Assembly (NCBI RefSeq): GCF_040183065.1 | Contig: NC_091120.1 | Span: 71,512,708 to 71,576,707, forward strand | Source: Periplaneta americana | Lineage: Eukaryota; Arthropoda; Insecta; Blattodea; Blattidae | DNA: 64,000 nucleotides | Reading direction: 5' to 3' | Shown here: piece by piece, positions 45,379-58,670 of the stretch | How the letters are laid out: every line of letters starts with the position of its first letter | Numbering within the stretch: the first letter of the stretch is position 1 | Translations under genes and position numbers: made by a program | The notes under the pieces: generated by a model | The model's input: only the letters and a program-made list of their open reading frames with translations | Databases searched by the model: none | What the model was told of the DNA's origin: nothing

Positions 45379-45600
45379 ATGATATTACCAAGAAAGACTA
45401 TATTAAATTATAACTCCAGGTGGCCTAAAACTCTTTTGGAATGGTCACCTCATGGTAGAAGGAAGCGGGGTAGGCCAAGAACAACCTGGAGAGGACAGAT
45501 CCATAGATTGATGAGTGACAGGTCTCTGGAAGGAGATGAATGGCTTGACCGGGAAGATTGGCGAATGGGAATACAGGGTAACCGCTAAATAGTGGAGAAA
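45379..45600 (+). mobile_element. C-terminal end of a LINE ORF2
   Basis: The open frame reads TLLEWSPHGRRKRGRPRTTW, then RGQIHRLMSDRSL and EWLDREDWRMGI. The RKRGRPRTTWR segment is the usual end of reverse transcriptase proteins of several arthropod LINE clades. Only the last 70 codons are present. Confidence 0.65.
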
Positions 45601-45644
45601 CCCTCAAAAGCAAGCAAGCAGATCAAAACAATACCATTCAGCTC

Positions 45645-45893
45645 AATCAGTTCATATAAAAGAAAAAAAATTGGCAAAACGTCATTTCTCACACTAGTTT
45701 ATTATACCGTGTCGGACTGTAAAGAAAACAACTATAACAATGTCCATATTTTGTGTGTCGTACAATATAAATTATATAGTATTGTGAAATTTTAATTTTC
45801 CTACCAATTTTTTTATTGTTCTATTAAAATTATAGCATCTAGCCTATTAACCTGTTATATACTATAGCATACATTGCGAATTTAAGGGTTAAA
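45645..45893 (-). repeat. Unclassified dispersed repeat, copy 1 (inverted to 57370-57600)
   Basis: Its reverse complement matches 57370-57600 at roughly 85 percent by eye over 230 bp, including TATAATTTTAATAGAACAA, AAAATATGGACATTG and TTTCTTTACAGTCCGACA. It is noncoding; family unknown. Confidence 0.7.
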
Positions 45894-46615
45894 GAATAGT
45901 TTATATTGATTACAGGATTGTCGAAACCACCGCAATCCTTATTCATGTTATTGCGTGACTGTGGAAAGTGTAAAGCAAGCTTGATTTGCTTTCTATGACA
46001 ACACTAGTAATTAGTGCACCACTCATAATACGAAAACGTTACCATTTGAGTACTAAGTGAATATTATAATTATGTCAATAATTTTCTCAAACAATACTAC
46101 TGTTATTATCGTTCAACACAAACAATCTTATCTATGTACAGTCTTAGAAAAAAAATGACCGGTTATCATACGTCGGAAGACCGGTCGATTACGTGAGAGC
46201 CTAGGTTTACACGTGAAGAAATTTCTTATGCACGATTCCGCTCTGTTTTTCCTTTGTTTTATTTGTTTGATGTTTTTCAGTCTTTTTTTCTATAAGTCAA
46301 ATATTACGAATATCTAAAATGAAGATATATTCAAGGAGTAGATTAGGTGTAAAATAAACATCCTTTCCCTAGTCGTGTGAACCAGGAGCTGTCCGAAATG
46401 AAGTTAGACAGATTTTATGCTACAGGAGAGCGGTCATTTTCGTTATACATATTACTGTATCTATGTTCAACACTTTTTCACTAAATCCCGCGGGATATTT
46501 AGGGATGATTATTTCATTAACCACAAACAGGTAGTGATAGGATGCAGTAAGTCGAAGGCAAACGCGTAATTTCCATTTTGCAATTAGTATTATAAATTTT
46601 TACACTTGATAAACA
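45894..46615. other. Unassigned AT-rich DNA
   Basis: No supported feature on either strand. Confidence 0.3.
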
Positions 46616-46623
46616 CTCATTAC

Positions 46624-48819
<2,196 letters not shown>

Positions 48820-48987
48820 CTCATTACACATAGGATAGTTACGTCTTGAAAAATTATAGAAACGAAAGTTTGTATGCTATTTCATTTTTTGATTTAATGC
48901 CAACTATCAGGGCCCGTTTACCCCACTGTGCGTCGCCTACTTAGAATTCGTGACGTAGAAAGCGGAAGCTGAAGAAGAGTTAGGGTC

Positions 48988-49193
48988 TAAGCCTTGGTTT
49001 TTCTGAACCGACGCATGCGACGCGAGGTGCGAGGCCCGCCTCGCACAAATTCGGACTACAGCTGCGAGAAGCGAGATCTGCGCACCTCGCAACTATAGAA
49101 ACCACTCACTATCTCTCGTGTACTCCGGATTTGTGCGATGCGGGCCTCGCACCTCGCAACTCGCATGCGTCGGTTCAGAAAAACCAAGGCTTA
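48988..49193. mobile_element. MITE with TAAGCCTTGGTTTTTCTG ends, full copy
   Basis: The left TAAGCCTTGGTTTTTCTGAA and its exact complement at the right end give arms of about 90 bp with the GC-rich words GCGAGGTGCGAGGCCCGC and CACTCACTATCTCT in between. It is noncoding and related to the fragment at 2059. Confidence 0.8.
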
Positions 49194-50721
49194 ATTAATC
49201 CTTTTCTACAATGAATCATCTGAAACAAGGTTACTTCATCGCTCTATGTCAGCTGGACAGGAGCATACACTTCTACTGTACTCCAACGAGGAGATAAAAC
49301 GTGAAAGGAATGTGCTTACTATTGCGTCATCTATTGGAGCGAAGTAGATAGATAATATTAGAGTTATAACGTCAGTTTAAAAATCATGCGCTTTCCTGCA
49401 TATGTTATTTCCTGTATGTAGGGATTAAAAGACCAGGAGATTAACAGTGATCTAATTTTGTAACTAGGGTAGTATAAAAATGTGTATATCAGTGTTATGG
49501 TTTGTGCTTTGAGAGGTAGGCAATAGAGATAAGAGTACCCACGTGTGTGACCTTATGACATCTTATGACATCAACATTCATTCACAGCATCACCCCGCTT
49601 CGTTTCATTCCCTGGAGACTTTCTCGGGGTTGGAGTACAGTAGTTGTTGGCACGCAGCATTGGAGAAGATAGGAGGGAGAGGATAATCAGACTGCTTAAC
49701 ATTGAACGAACAAGTGATGGCTAATGAGAGGGAGATCATGCCTTACCCCTCCACTCTGCTTGTGAATTTAGGGTTTGACTCGCGAGTCACGAAATACATT
49801 TCACTGTTGTAAACAATTCCAACATATTGAGATGATTCTGAGAGATTACAGTGGAAAGGTGGTTATGAATGGCAACAAATTATATTTTGATTAATAACAA
49901 ATATTGTAATGTTACTGGAATGATCGAGCTAATTGTTGCACACCATGTAAGAGAAACAGATATAGGCTTAATGTACTTAAATTTTGTAAAAACTTCAGCA
50001 TACCCACGTAATAGCAATTGTAAAGTCTACATTACAACTATATAATATAGATCATAACAATAATCGATAAAAGGAATATGTATATATTTTATAATGATGA
50101 AAACAAGCAGACAACTTTAACCACTATCCTGTCAACCCAAACAAATAATGACATTGGATCTTAAAAGGGTGATCTAATTTATAACGTATTTTAACCGAAT
50201 GTTAATTGAAAAAATAATTTTAACCAATAATAAATATTAAAAATATATATTCCTTGATATTTTATACCAATGTAGACAACAGAAAAAATATTATTATAGG
50301 AGAACATTCTTATATTTTCAGTAATATAAGTTGTGTTCATAAATATTAATGTAACTACTAAATAGACCTGAAGATAACTAATTATATTTGAAAACGTTAG
50401 CCTAAATAAGTATGAAAACTTAAAGTATGACTATATTTAAGCCTTATATATAAACTTTGATAAGTTATAGACTGAAACTTTCCAACAGATGCTATCTTTG
50501 AAATCAAGTAACTTATCGGAAAATATAACTGCTCAAGAAAGATACCACATTTTCTGCATCATAGATTCTAAAAAGTTTATTACCGTGAAATTTAAAAATC
50601 ATCTTTAGTAGAATCAGAATAGTTTCCCTTTACTCTTACATCGTAAGCTTAAAAGAAAAAAATAGCTTGTTTCATCGCGATAATTTAATTTTAATCAATA
50701 CCGGCAAATCAAGATACGATT
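49194..50721. other. Unassigned intron DNA
   Basis: About 1.5 kb without a recognisable gene or repeat; the last kilobase is strongly AT-rich. Confidence 0.3.
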
Positions 50722-50735
50722 ACTTGAATAGTTTA

Positions 50736-51081
50736 TATAATCCGTGGCGCTACAGCCCGTGAAGGGCCTAGACCGACCAGCCGGCTGCTGGCCTCACGCC
50801 CACATGCCGAAGCAGAGGTGGACGATCATCCAACCAGAATGGAGGTATCGTGTGGTTAGCACGATGATCCCCCCCAGCCGTTATAGCTGGTATTCGCAAC
50901 CGGATTTCGCTATCTATCGTAGCTCCCCAAGTGCATCACGATGCTGGGTGGGCACCGGTCCCATACACTGGCCGAAATTTCATGAAAAAATTTCTTCCCC
51001 CATGAGGAATCGAACCAGCGCGCATTCCGTAACGCGAGTCCTAGGCGGGATGCCTTAGACCACGACGCCACGGCGCGGGAC
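50736..51081 (-). mobile_element. tRNA-derived SINE, family 4, 14-bp target duplication
   Basis: On the - strand the head is GTCCCGCGCCGTGGCGTCGT with A box TGGTCTAAGGC and B box GGTTCGATTCC, then a body with GAAATTTCGGCCAGTGTATG and GTGCCCACCCAGCATCGTG. ACTTGAATAGTTTA flanks it exactly (50722-50735, 51082-51095). The perfect duplication suggests a young insertion. Confidence 0.9.
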
Positions 51082-51095
51082 ACTTGAATAGTTTA

Positions 51096-52021
51096 ACTAT
51101 CAAAATTTATTACTCCAAACGAGACCTTGTGGGTGATGATTATGACAATTATTAAATTTAAACAACTCTAGTCATTATACGATTTAGTGCGAAAATTATA
51201 CCAGCATTTATGGTAATGCCTTAGATATCACTATTAATTATAAATATCTTCTCATACTTATTTTCATAGCGAATCTTTCCATTAAAATTTAAATACAGCT
51301 CACTATTTTGCGAAACATCAATCAACTTTCACTCTCAAGTAGCACATAATTAGTTTCTTTTAATGCTCTTAAATTTGAGAGCACCTCTTAACTTGCTTAA
51401 GCGCTGCCTGTGCTTTTATAATGATTTTAAGACTTCAAATAGTAATTAGTTTAATTCCTTGCAAGTCTCTGCGTTATTATATCTAATGAATTAATTAAAA
51501 TCTTATGCATAGTGAACATAAGGAATTTCTCATGTAGGATGAGTTGAAAAATAAATTAGTTGTGTCTACAAGATTATAATTTCACTTCTCCTATAGAAAG
51601 CGTCCATGTAATTAAATCGATTCCCTCCAAATTAGATACACTTCAAAGGCAGCTAAGAATATGTCAACACTGTAAGTTTCGCTTTCACAATGTAATAACA
51701 CATATTTAATATATGAATAAGGATTTTCCTGTTAATCTTTACTTTAGAATTTTTTTTATAATAACCTGCGTTTCTTTTTATCTTTTCTTGTTTTTATGTT
51801 ATATCGTTTCATTAAAAAAATATCTTATACAGAATAGAGTACTAACCTGTTATCCTATGGCGATTGCAACCCTGATAAATTATAGCTGTGCAACTTACGT
51901 TAGTAGAGAATAATTTTTCTTCTGCCACCGTTTTACCATTTATTCACGGTTATTCATAATCGAAGACATTCAATCTTCAGCAGATAAAGAACGAAATAAA
52001 TATCGAGTACAAATAAGCATA
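51096..52021. other. Unassigned AT-rich intron DNA
   Basis: No supported feature. Confidence 0.3.
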
Positions 52022-52740
52022 GAGAGTTTCCAAAAAATAAACGGCTTTACTTCGGGAATGTGTTCCTCATACGCAAACAATGAAAATACTAGTTCATACG
52101 AGTATGTGCACAGATTCGGAAATGGTTGGTTTTCAAGTTATAAACTTTCAAAACACGTGGTAAGCGGAATGACTTCAGGTAATCTGTGACACTTTAGTTC
52201 TTTAGAGTAGATGAATTATTCAAAATGTCCACCCCCTGCCTCAATACAGACAGCACATTGACGTCTTATGGCTCCATATTCTTGGCGTGTCTGTTATTGT
52301 CTCATAACCTGCTACAATTCGACTGTCGAAAGTGACATATCTGCACCGGAGACGAATACACCAGTTGCAGTGCTTTTAAATGTCCCCAAAAATAGAAATC
52401 CAAGAGGGTTTAAACCAGGAAATTCGAAGGTACCCTGGTTGGTGGATCAGTGGAGGTGAACAAATTGTCTGGTCTTCACGCTCACCTGATTTAAACCCTT
52501 TGGATTTTTACTTGTGGGATTATTTAGAAGCACTGGTGTAATCGTCTCCTGTGGCAGATGTGACTACTCTCCGTAACTGTGTTTGATTGCCGTACGAAGT
52601 TCTTCGCCCGACTGTACCCGTACGGAAGCGAGCAGTGCCTCAGAAACTGGTTGCAAATGCATTGTGTTTACATTTCTTTCAAGTTTAGGTATACTTGTTG
52701 CGCATTTAACGGTACCGACTAGAGTAATGAAACCTGAGCT
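52022..52740. mobile_element. Decayed element with two facing transposase fragments
   Basis: The left edge TTTCCAAAAAATAAACGGC, then ATGTGTTCCTCATACGCAAA, resembles the ends of the element at 24704. Near 52440-52545 the + strand reads EQIVWSSRSPDLNPLDFYLW, a transposase C-terminal motif. From about 52430 back to 52200 the - strand carries a second copy (LNPLGFLFLGTFKS, ending CAVCIEAGGGHFE). The copies face away from a common centre. No right end was fixed. Confidence 0.55.
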
Positions 52741-53580
52741 ATATTGTTCTCACCAAGCTTAGACGACCTCACTCACACCATTCTGCTGACTCGTGCCTTA
52801 TCCAAAACATAATAAAACATACGGTGCATGCCTGTTAGTTATGCAGCGTTGTCACATTATGACTCTGAATTAGCCCAGCCGCTGGGCTGAGGCAAGTACG
52901 ATGCTTTTTTTTAAACAGAGAAGTTATATCCCGTCGCCCTAATTTCCGGCAGCCAATCACGTTGCAGGTCGGCTACATTTAAACGTGTGCGTCTTGTGAT
53001 TCGCTGATGAAGATGTAAAGCATTTCCTAAGGCTGGATAAATACTTAATATACAAATCGCCCGCTATTTTAGCTCTTTCGTTGGCGTTCGCAGAAAGCAC
53101 ACGAGGACGTTATTTGCCGCTCAATTATTTGCTGAATTACAGTGCGTTTGATTTATTATCATAGGAGCTACGACATGATAATGTTTAACGGTGTGGCAAA
53201 TAGATCCCTCGTCTGATAGCTCGGCAACGAAAGAACGAAAATGGCGAACGATACTACCTATCTAGACTTTATAGAGTATTGACTTCCTAAGACGTAAGCA
53301 AAGAGGAGGAGTCACGCCGGAAATAACAGCGTCGCGACTATAGTAGTTGTCTCTTGCGAAGGATAAGCTGCGCCTGAGGCCTTCTATGTTTGACAACACT
53401 GTTATAAAGCAGATGCGGCCAACTGCATAACATAAACATCGAGAGCATGTTGATATGACTTCTTTGACGTCTTTCCTCTGAGCTGGGGCTATCTAACTTT
53501 GGCGAATACAATAGTTATGATGTCTTGTGACTACTATGAGTAAGTGTGAACTTTCTTAACCAATCATTGCATCCCTGCAG
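52741..53580. other. Unassigned end of opsin intron 2
   Basis: Moderately GC-rich but without recognised repeat or coding sequence. The splice acceptor tract ATTGCATCCCTGCAG closes it. Confidence 0.35.
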
Positions 53581-53776
53581 GCATTGTGTCCATCACGACG
53601 CTGACGGCACTAAGCTTCGAGCGGTACGTGATGATCAGCCGTCCGCTATCCCGGCACAACCTGAACAGACGCGGTGCGTGCGTGCTGGTGATCGGCATCT
53701 GGGCCTACTCGATATGCCTCACCGCGCCGCCACTCGTGGGCTGGGGCGACTACGTCCACGAAGCCGCTAACATCAG
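53581..53776 (+). CDS. Ciliary opsin, exon 3: TM3 end, ERY motif, TM4 and extracellular loop 2
   Basis: The acceptor is CCCTGCAG. The first bases complete a glycine codon split with exon 2, giving LLG-IVSITTLTALSFERYV. ERY is the G-protein-coupling (D/E)RY motif at the end of TM3. TM4 follows (ACVLVIGIWAYSICLTAPP), then GWGDYVHEAANI. The glutamate in this loop aligns with Glu181 of bovine rhodopsin, the ancestral counterion used by most invertebrate opsins. The donor AG|GTAAAG leaves phase 2, fitting a continuation NIS. No continuation (TM5-TM7, Lys296) was recognised downstream in the window, so the gene is cut by the window edge. A transposon-like terminal repeat starts only 12 bp into the next intron. 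Confidence 0.92.
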
Positions 53777-54143
53777 GTAAAGAAAATACAAGGTGGGGCA
53801 GAAACAATTAGACGATTTAAATTTTGCGTCATGCCGCCATATTGGTAGAACGGTTAATAGCTTTCAGTAACGATGGAACGTTGGTCGGAAGATCACAGGG
53901 CGTTTGCTGTGGAATCATTGCTTTAAAACAACGATTCCACGACGATAACACACCGTATCTTCAGACCGTATCCAAAAGCCTACTCGCAAGTAAGCTCCTG
54001 AACGGAACCGAAGCCAGTACGTAATGAGCGCGCTCCGCCTCACCCATCCACATCTGTAATGTACTCAATGTTTATGCGCAAACGAAGAGCAGTGGCGGGC
54101 TGCCATTATCACTGTGTTGGTCGGAGTGTTCCACCGTTTCACA

Positions 54144-56125
54144 ATGTCTTCTAATCATGGACGTAGTACATTCAAGGATGAATAGGAAGGGACATTTTTT
54201 TGTGTTAGTGGGGAGAATGTGAAATGCTTAATTTGTTCGAAAATTCTTAAGCGTGTGTTAAAATTCAACATGCGACGACAATACTCGACTCTTCACAAAG
54301 AATATCATACAATTACAGGCATGTTGGACATGTGGAAATAATTTATTTTGTGGCTATCAGTATAACTGTTGGCTATACATAATAATCAGTATATTACAAT
54401 ACGTTTACACTCAGTTCCGCATGACAAACATATACAGGGACATCATTTTATTTTTACTAACATTTTTAATATTAACCTGGCTATACCTTTCTATTAACAA
54501 TTGAAACAGGAAACACTGTTTGCTACCCCTTCCACGACTGAAGTTCGATGATACTGGCGTAAAATACAAATCACTTTACTAGGTAGGCCTATAGGAGGGA
54601 AGAAAAGTAGTTCATTTATGTAAACTAGGAAATATCGTAATTTTGAGTTTGATAATTTTCATTAGGTTTTTGTTTAATCAAAATACAGTACTGTATTAAC
54701 ACTTAGTGTTTTTACACACGAATTGAGCTATCCATTCGGACGTATTAATTATGCAGTGTATATTGTACTGTTACAGCACATTAGCGTACACTATAGAGAA
54801 TGAAGTTAAATTGAAAAATAATCATAATATGGATATTTAAACACATTTTTCAATGGTGGCCGTTCATTTTGATACAGGCTTCAGTTCTTTTGTGCATATC
54901 ATCGCACTATAGACTATTGTACCTAATTCCAATTACCAGTTTCGTCCTTCGTACGAGTAACTCATGTTGAAATAATTCTGTACCTACTCTATAAAAGAGT
55001 ACCTTACGTACTGTAAATTCAATCTTCACTTGTGCCCGATCCGAAAAGACAAAATTACTCAGAAATGCTATCTACTGTCCGTCCAAGTAGTTATGTCGCA
55101 GGGTCGTAGAAAGGGGGGGGGGAATCACGCGACAGTTAATTACTTAATGAGGCCCTTTTATTTAAGTTAGAGCCTATTTTAAACACTTGTATAATATTAC
55201 GTACACGTCCAATTCCTAACAGAAATTAATGTTTTCAGAAAAGAGCTAAGATAGCCCAGCTACTAGACTTAACAGAGGGGCGAACAGAAGCAGGTGGGGA
55301 AACCGGGATGCGACGTAGGCAAACGGACGACAGTACCTGTACAAAAATATGATTCAATATTGAAAGCTCTTTCGTCACTGGAAAACGCGGACATATTTCT
55401 GGAACAAACTATACTCACTAACTCAGTACTGCTTACGCGCCCTCGGCTGTGTGTCGTGAACGGTTGGAAGTTTACTAGTAGAAGGTGTGGGAGTGAAGAA
55501 CATTCCAAAACTCAGGTACAATAAAAATTGAAGTAAAAATAAAATGATGTCCCTGTAGTTTTTCGTTTAATTTTAGGTGAAATGCGTAGGCCTACAAATA
55601 TTCTGATAAATATAAAACAAGAAAATACAAACATAAATCACACATGTGTTCTCAGTCTTAAACAAAAACGCTTCTTGCTAGCTATGTTCTAGCTTGAAAT
55701 ATTGGAAAATCAATGAAGCCCTTTACAGAAAAGTCATTTATAAAATCGTGCATACAGGACGTTACTAAAAAACTATGTCTAGAACAAAGTCAAAGTTTAA
55801 GAAAATTAAATTGTTTCGAATTACAGTTCAGAAGAAGGTATTTCAAGATTGTAAATGTAATTGAATCTGAGGTCGAAACCACATTAACCAGTTTGTAGCT
55901 TACTCACTTGCATTGGACGAAAGCACAGATAGATATGACAAAGCTCACCTAGCCATTTTCATCCGAAGAGTTAATTAATATTTTACTGTGTCTGAACGTC
56001 TTCTAGATGTAATTACAAAATACAAATGGAGAAGATCTTTTCCAGGCACTGAAAGGCACCATATGACAGGAGAGGTTGAATTTGCAATGGCTTGTGTCAA
56101 TAGCAACAGACGGGGCTCCAGCTTC
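54144..56125 (+). pseudogene. Decayed hAT transposase (ZBED/GTF2IRD2-like group)
   Basis: The start MSSNHGRSTFKDE, then GENVKCLICSKILKRV and MRRQYSTLHKEYHTITG, is a BED-type finger of the group annotated in animals as GTF2IRD2- or ZBED-like. Much further on, AKIAQLLDLTEGRTEAGG-type sequence, FIKSCIQDVTKKLC and, near 55890-55975, YSLALDESTDRYDKAHLAIF (the first catalytic aspartate region) follow in order. Many stops, shifts and insertions separate them. Termini were not located. Confidence 0.65.
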
Positions 56126-56269
56126 ATAGTATTTAAAATTAATATACAAACGTATATTTCTTATTCTTTTGAGATTATTATTTGTAAACATAAGCAGACT
56201 GTTGCCGCGATCCCCCACTGATCGCTTCCATCTGTTGAGGTACGAGTCTCTCCCCCTTCTCTAGCCTTA

Positions 56270-57360
56270 CAGCTCACTGTGTTCGGCGGGCAGCATCGAG
56301 AGCACGAATGACTATACACTTTTTGGAGACCTCTGCTTTAGACATTTTGAAATCGAAAGGAATGGAAAGATTTCTACACGCCAAACAATATTGAATTGGG
56401 TCAAACAGTTTAGCACTACTGCTTCTGTTCGCAACAAACGGCCTCCTGGTCGTCCTCGAACAATGAGAACACCGAAGAATGTGCAACGAGTGACAGCCGC
56501 ATTTCAGCGCAATTCTCAGCGTTCTCCTCGTCGCTGTTTAGTCGCTCTACACTTAACGCCTAGAACTGTTAAACGCATTTTAGACGAGGATTTGACACTC
56601 CATCCATTCAAAATTTAAATTGTGCAAGAAGTTCTTGACCGCGATTTTAATCGATGAATTGAATTTTGCTGGAACCTCTTGAGGATGATCTAAACAACAC
56701 CACAATTCCTGAGTCATCTACTCATGTCAGATGAGTCGCACTTCTATTTAAATAGATATGCTGACAAACAAAACTTTAGATATTGGTCACCAGACAAACT
56801 ACTTATGTTGTATCAGAAACCGCTACACAGTGCAAAAGTGACAGTATGGTACAGTGTTAGTGTTTTTGGAGTTATTGGACCCTATTTTTTCGAAGAAACT
56901 AATGGACAGACAGTTACGGTAACGTTGAATCGATATGTCGAGTTTTTGCGAGAATTTCTCCATGACAAACTTCGTCGGCGACGTATTGATATGCGAATGA
57001 TATGGTTCTACAAGATGGGGCTACCGCCCATACAGCAAGAGAATCCATAAGAGTCGTTCGAGAATTGTTTCCACAACATTTCATGTCTCGTTTTGTGGAT
57101 GTTGCCAGGCTTCCGCGCTCATCCGATTAATCGGTATGCGACTTTTTTCTATAAGGTTACTTGAAGGACAATGTCTATGCTCATTGGCCTCACACAATTC
57201 AAGAACTGAAGATTACATTCGAGAAATCCGAAAAATTCCAGAGAATATGCTGCGTAAAATCATGGACAGTGTTAGATTTGCCTGGCATCGAGTGGAACTC
57301 ACTTATATTCTAAAAGTGATTTTGAACAAGTCGGCTTTCCAATATACTTTACCACAGTAA
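56270..57360 (+). pseudogene. Decayed mariner-like transposase with DUF4817-type HTH
   Basis: Pieces in order: GKISTRQTILNWVKQFSTT, then RPPGRPRTMRTPKNVQRVTA with LHLTPRTVKRILDEDLTLHP (56391-56618), MSDESHFYLNRYADKQNFRY (56724 on, catalytic aspartate in DESHF), FGVIGPYFFEETNGQTVTV, and near the end AHWPHTIQELK-type and RIPENMLRKIMDS sequence. The second and third catalytic residues are not clear. It is inactive. Confidence 0.7.
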
Positions 57361-57369
57361 GCCAGTGAT

Positions 57370-57600
57370 AATTTAACCCTTAAATTGACAAAGTATCCTA
57401 TAGAATACAACAAGTTAAAGGCTATATGCTATAATTTTAATAGAACAACAGAAAAAAATTGGAAGGAAAATTAAAATTTCACAATACTATAATATTGTAC
57501 AACATATAAAATATGGACATTGCGATAGTTGTTTTCTTTACAGTCCGACAAGGTTTAATAAACTATTGTGAGAAATGAAGTTTTGCCAATTTAAGGGCTA
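57370..57600 (+). repeat. Unclassified dispersed repeat, copy 2
   Basis: It matches the reverse complement of 45645-45893 (see that entry). Here it lies between a transposase relic and the R2-like end. Confidence 0.7.
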
Positions 57601-57649
57601 ATTTGCTATATTTGTATACATAGGCACCATGCAATTAGAACTACCCTAA

Positions 57650-58285
57650 ATTGGCCGATGCCCTTAGAAAACTAAAATACACGGAACCGCCGACAATGGC
57701 AGTAACAGACGAATTGACATAATCGACATTAGCGAATCCCTGTCTCAGGGTATGATAATCGACCCCGCCATCAGGTTTGAAACGTACAAAGGACAGCCCG
57801 AAGACGTACATGAGGAGAAACGAGCAATCTACGTTCCAACCATCCCGTATTATAAAGATAAATACCAACTTCACGATATCAGTGTTACGGGATTGATGTT
57901 TGGAGCAAGAGGAACGATACCCAACTTCTCTTCTAAATTCTGTAAGATCCTAGGACTGCACAAATATTTTCTGAATGAACTGGCCCTCCTCATAATTAGA
58001 AAGTCAGTCAAACTTTTACGGAATCACGTATATGGACTCTAATTCAGTGTATGGAAAAAATTGACGCACCATTACCATTTTTCTTTTTCCTTCTTAGCTT
58101 TCATTGATTCTTTACTTGAATTTTTTTCTTCTGTAAACTGCCATTGTTTGTTTGTGTATTTGTTTGCCTTTGTTCTTACTCTTTTAGCTCTCATCATCTA
58201 TTTGTTCTTGTATTGTTTTGTATGCTTTGTCTAATGGCAGCCTCTAATTTGAGGAAGCTCTGATAAATAAATTGCACTTCTTCTA
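57650..58285 (+). mobile_element. 3' end of a second R2-like LINE
   Basis: The frame reads NGSNRRIDIIDISESLSQGM, then IIDPAIRFETYKGQPEDVHE and ISVTGLMFGARGTIPNFSSK. It aligns with the endonuclease end of the element at 42868-44990 (IIDPTIRMERN, SVTGLFFGARSSLPKF). The spacing between RRIDIIDI and IIDP keeps the PD-(D/E)xK-like pattern. A 3' UTR of about 240 bp ends near GATAAATAAATTG. Only this end was inserted (5' truncation). Confidence 0.75.
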
Positions 58286-58320
58286 GTTAATAATCGTCTA
58301 ATTGTTTCCGCGCCACCTTG

Positions 58321-58670
58321 CATCATCCAAGAACAGCACCGCAGGATAGAAGACATGCATGACACTGTTGGATTTAAGCGTAGCAAGCGACACTTCAAGG
58401 CCCGTCTGTGGCTCAAGAGCGCTGGTTTTCCTTTCAGGCGGCCGGCCAGGTCGCGATGGAATTGAAAGAGTGTGATCCCAAAATGCGTTAAGTCCATTTT
58501 ATGAAAGGACTGGGCTAGCTTCTATATTCACCAGTCTATGGATTGAGCGAGTTTTTAAGTGACATGCACAATAGGCCTAACACAAATTTTTATACAAGGA
58601 TTGGTTGGCGTTGTTTTGGAAGAAAACAAGCTTAACATATAATGATAGAGGTCTCAAACGTAATCATATA
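58321..58670. other. Unassigned, partly GC-rich DNA
   Basis: About 180 bp after the composite element are GC-rich (CAAGGCCCGTCTGTGGCTC, AGGCGGCCGGCCAGG) and open on the - strand, but no domain or splice context supports an exon. Confidence 0.3.

Larger units (their letters stand above)
53789..58320 (+). mobile_element. Candidate composite TIR element starting 12 bp after the exon 3 donor
   Basis: The left CAAGGTGGGGCAGAAACAAT-TAGACGA and the complement of the right end ATCGTCTAATTGTTTCC-GCGCCACCTTG match at all but two of about 29 positions. TA stands before the left end; the right flank is CA. At 53873 a frame starts MERWSEDHRAFAVESLL, a DUF4817-type transposase N-terminus. The interior was then filled by a decayed hAT, another transposase relic and an R2-like 3' end, listed separately. 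One original element is inferred from the paired ends. Confidence 0.5.

Noticed and set aside
45379-45588. A small host protein rich in arginine
   Set aside because: The RKRGRPRTTWR stretch is a standard LINE ORF2 C-terminal signature.
53546-53770. Open frame in a second reading frame over opsin exon 3
   Set aside because: It overlaps the well-supported opsin exon in another frame and has no family motif; it is open because the exon is GC-rich.
58320-58500. GC-rich segment open on the - strand as a host exon
   Set aside because: No splice signals with matching phase and no recognisable domain; it adjoins a transposon end.
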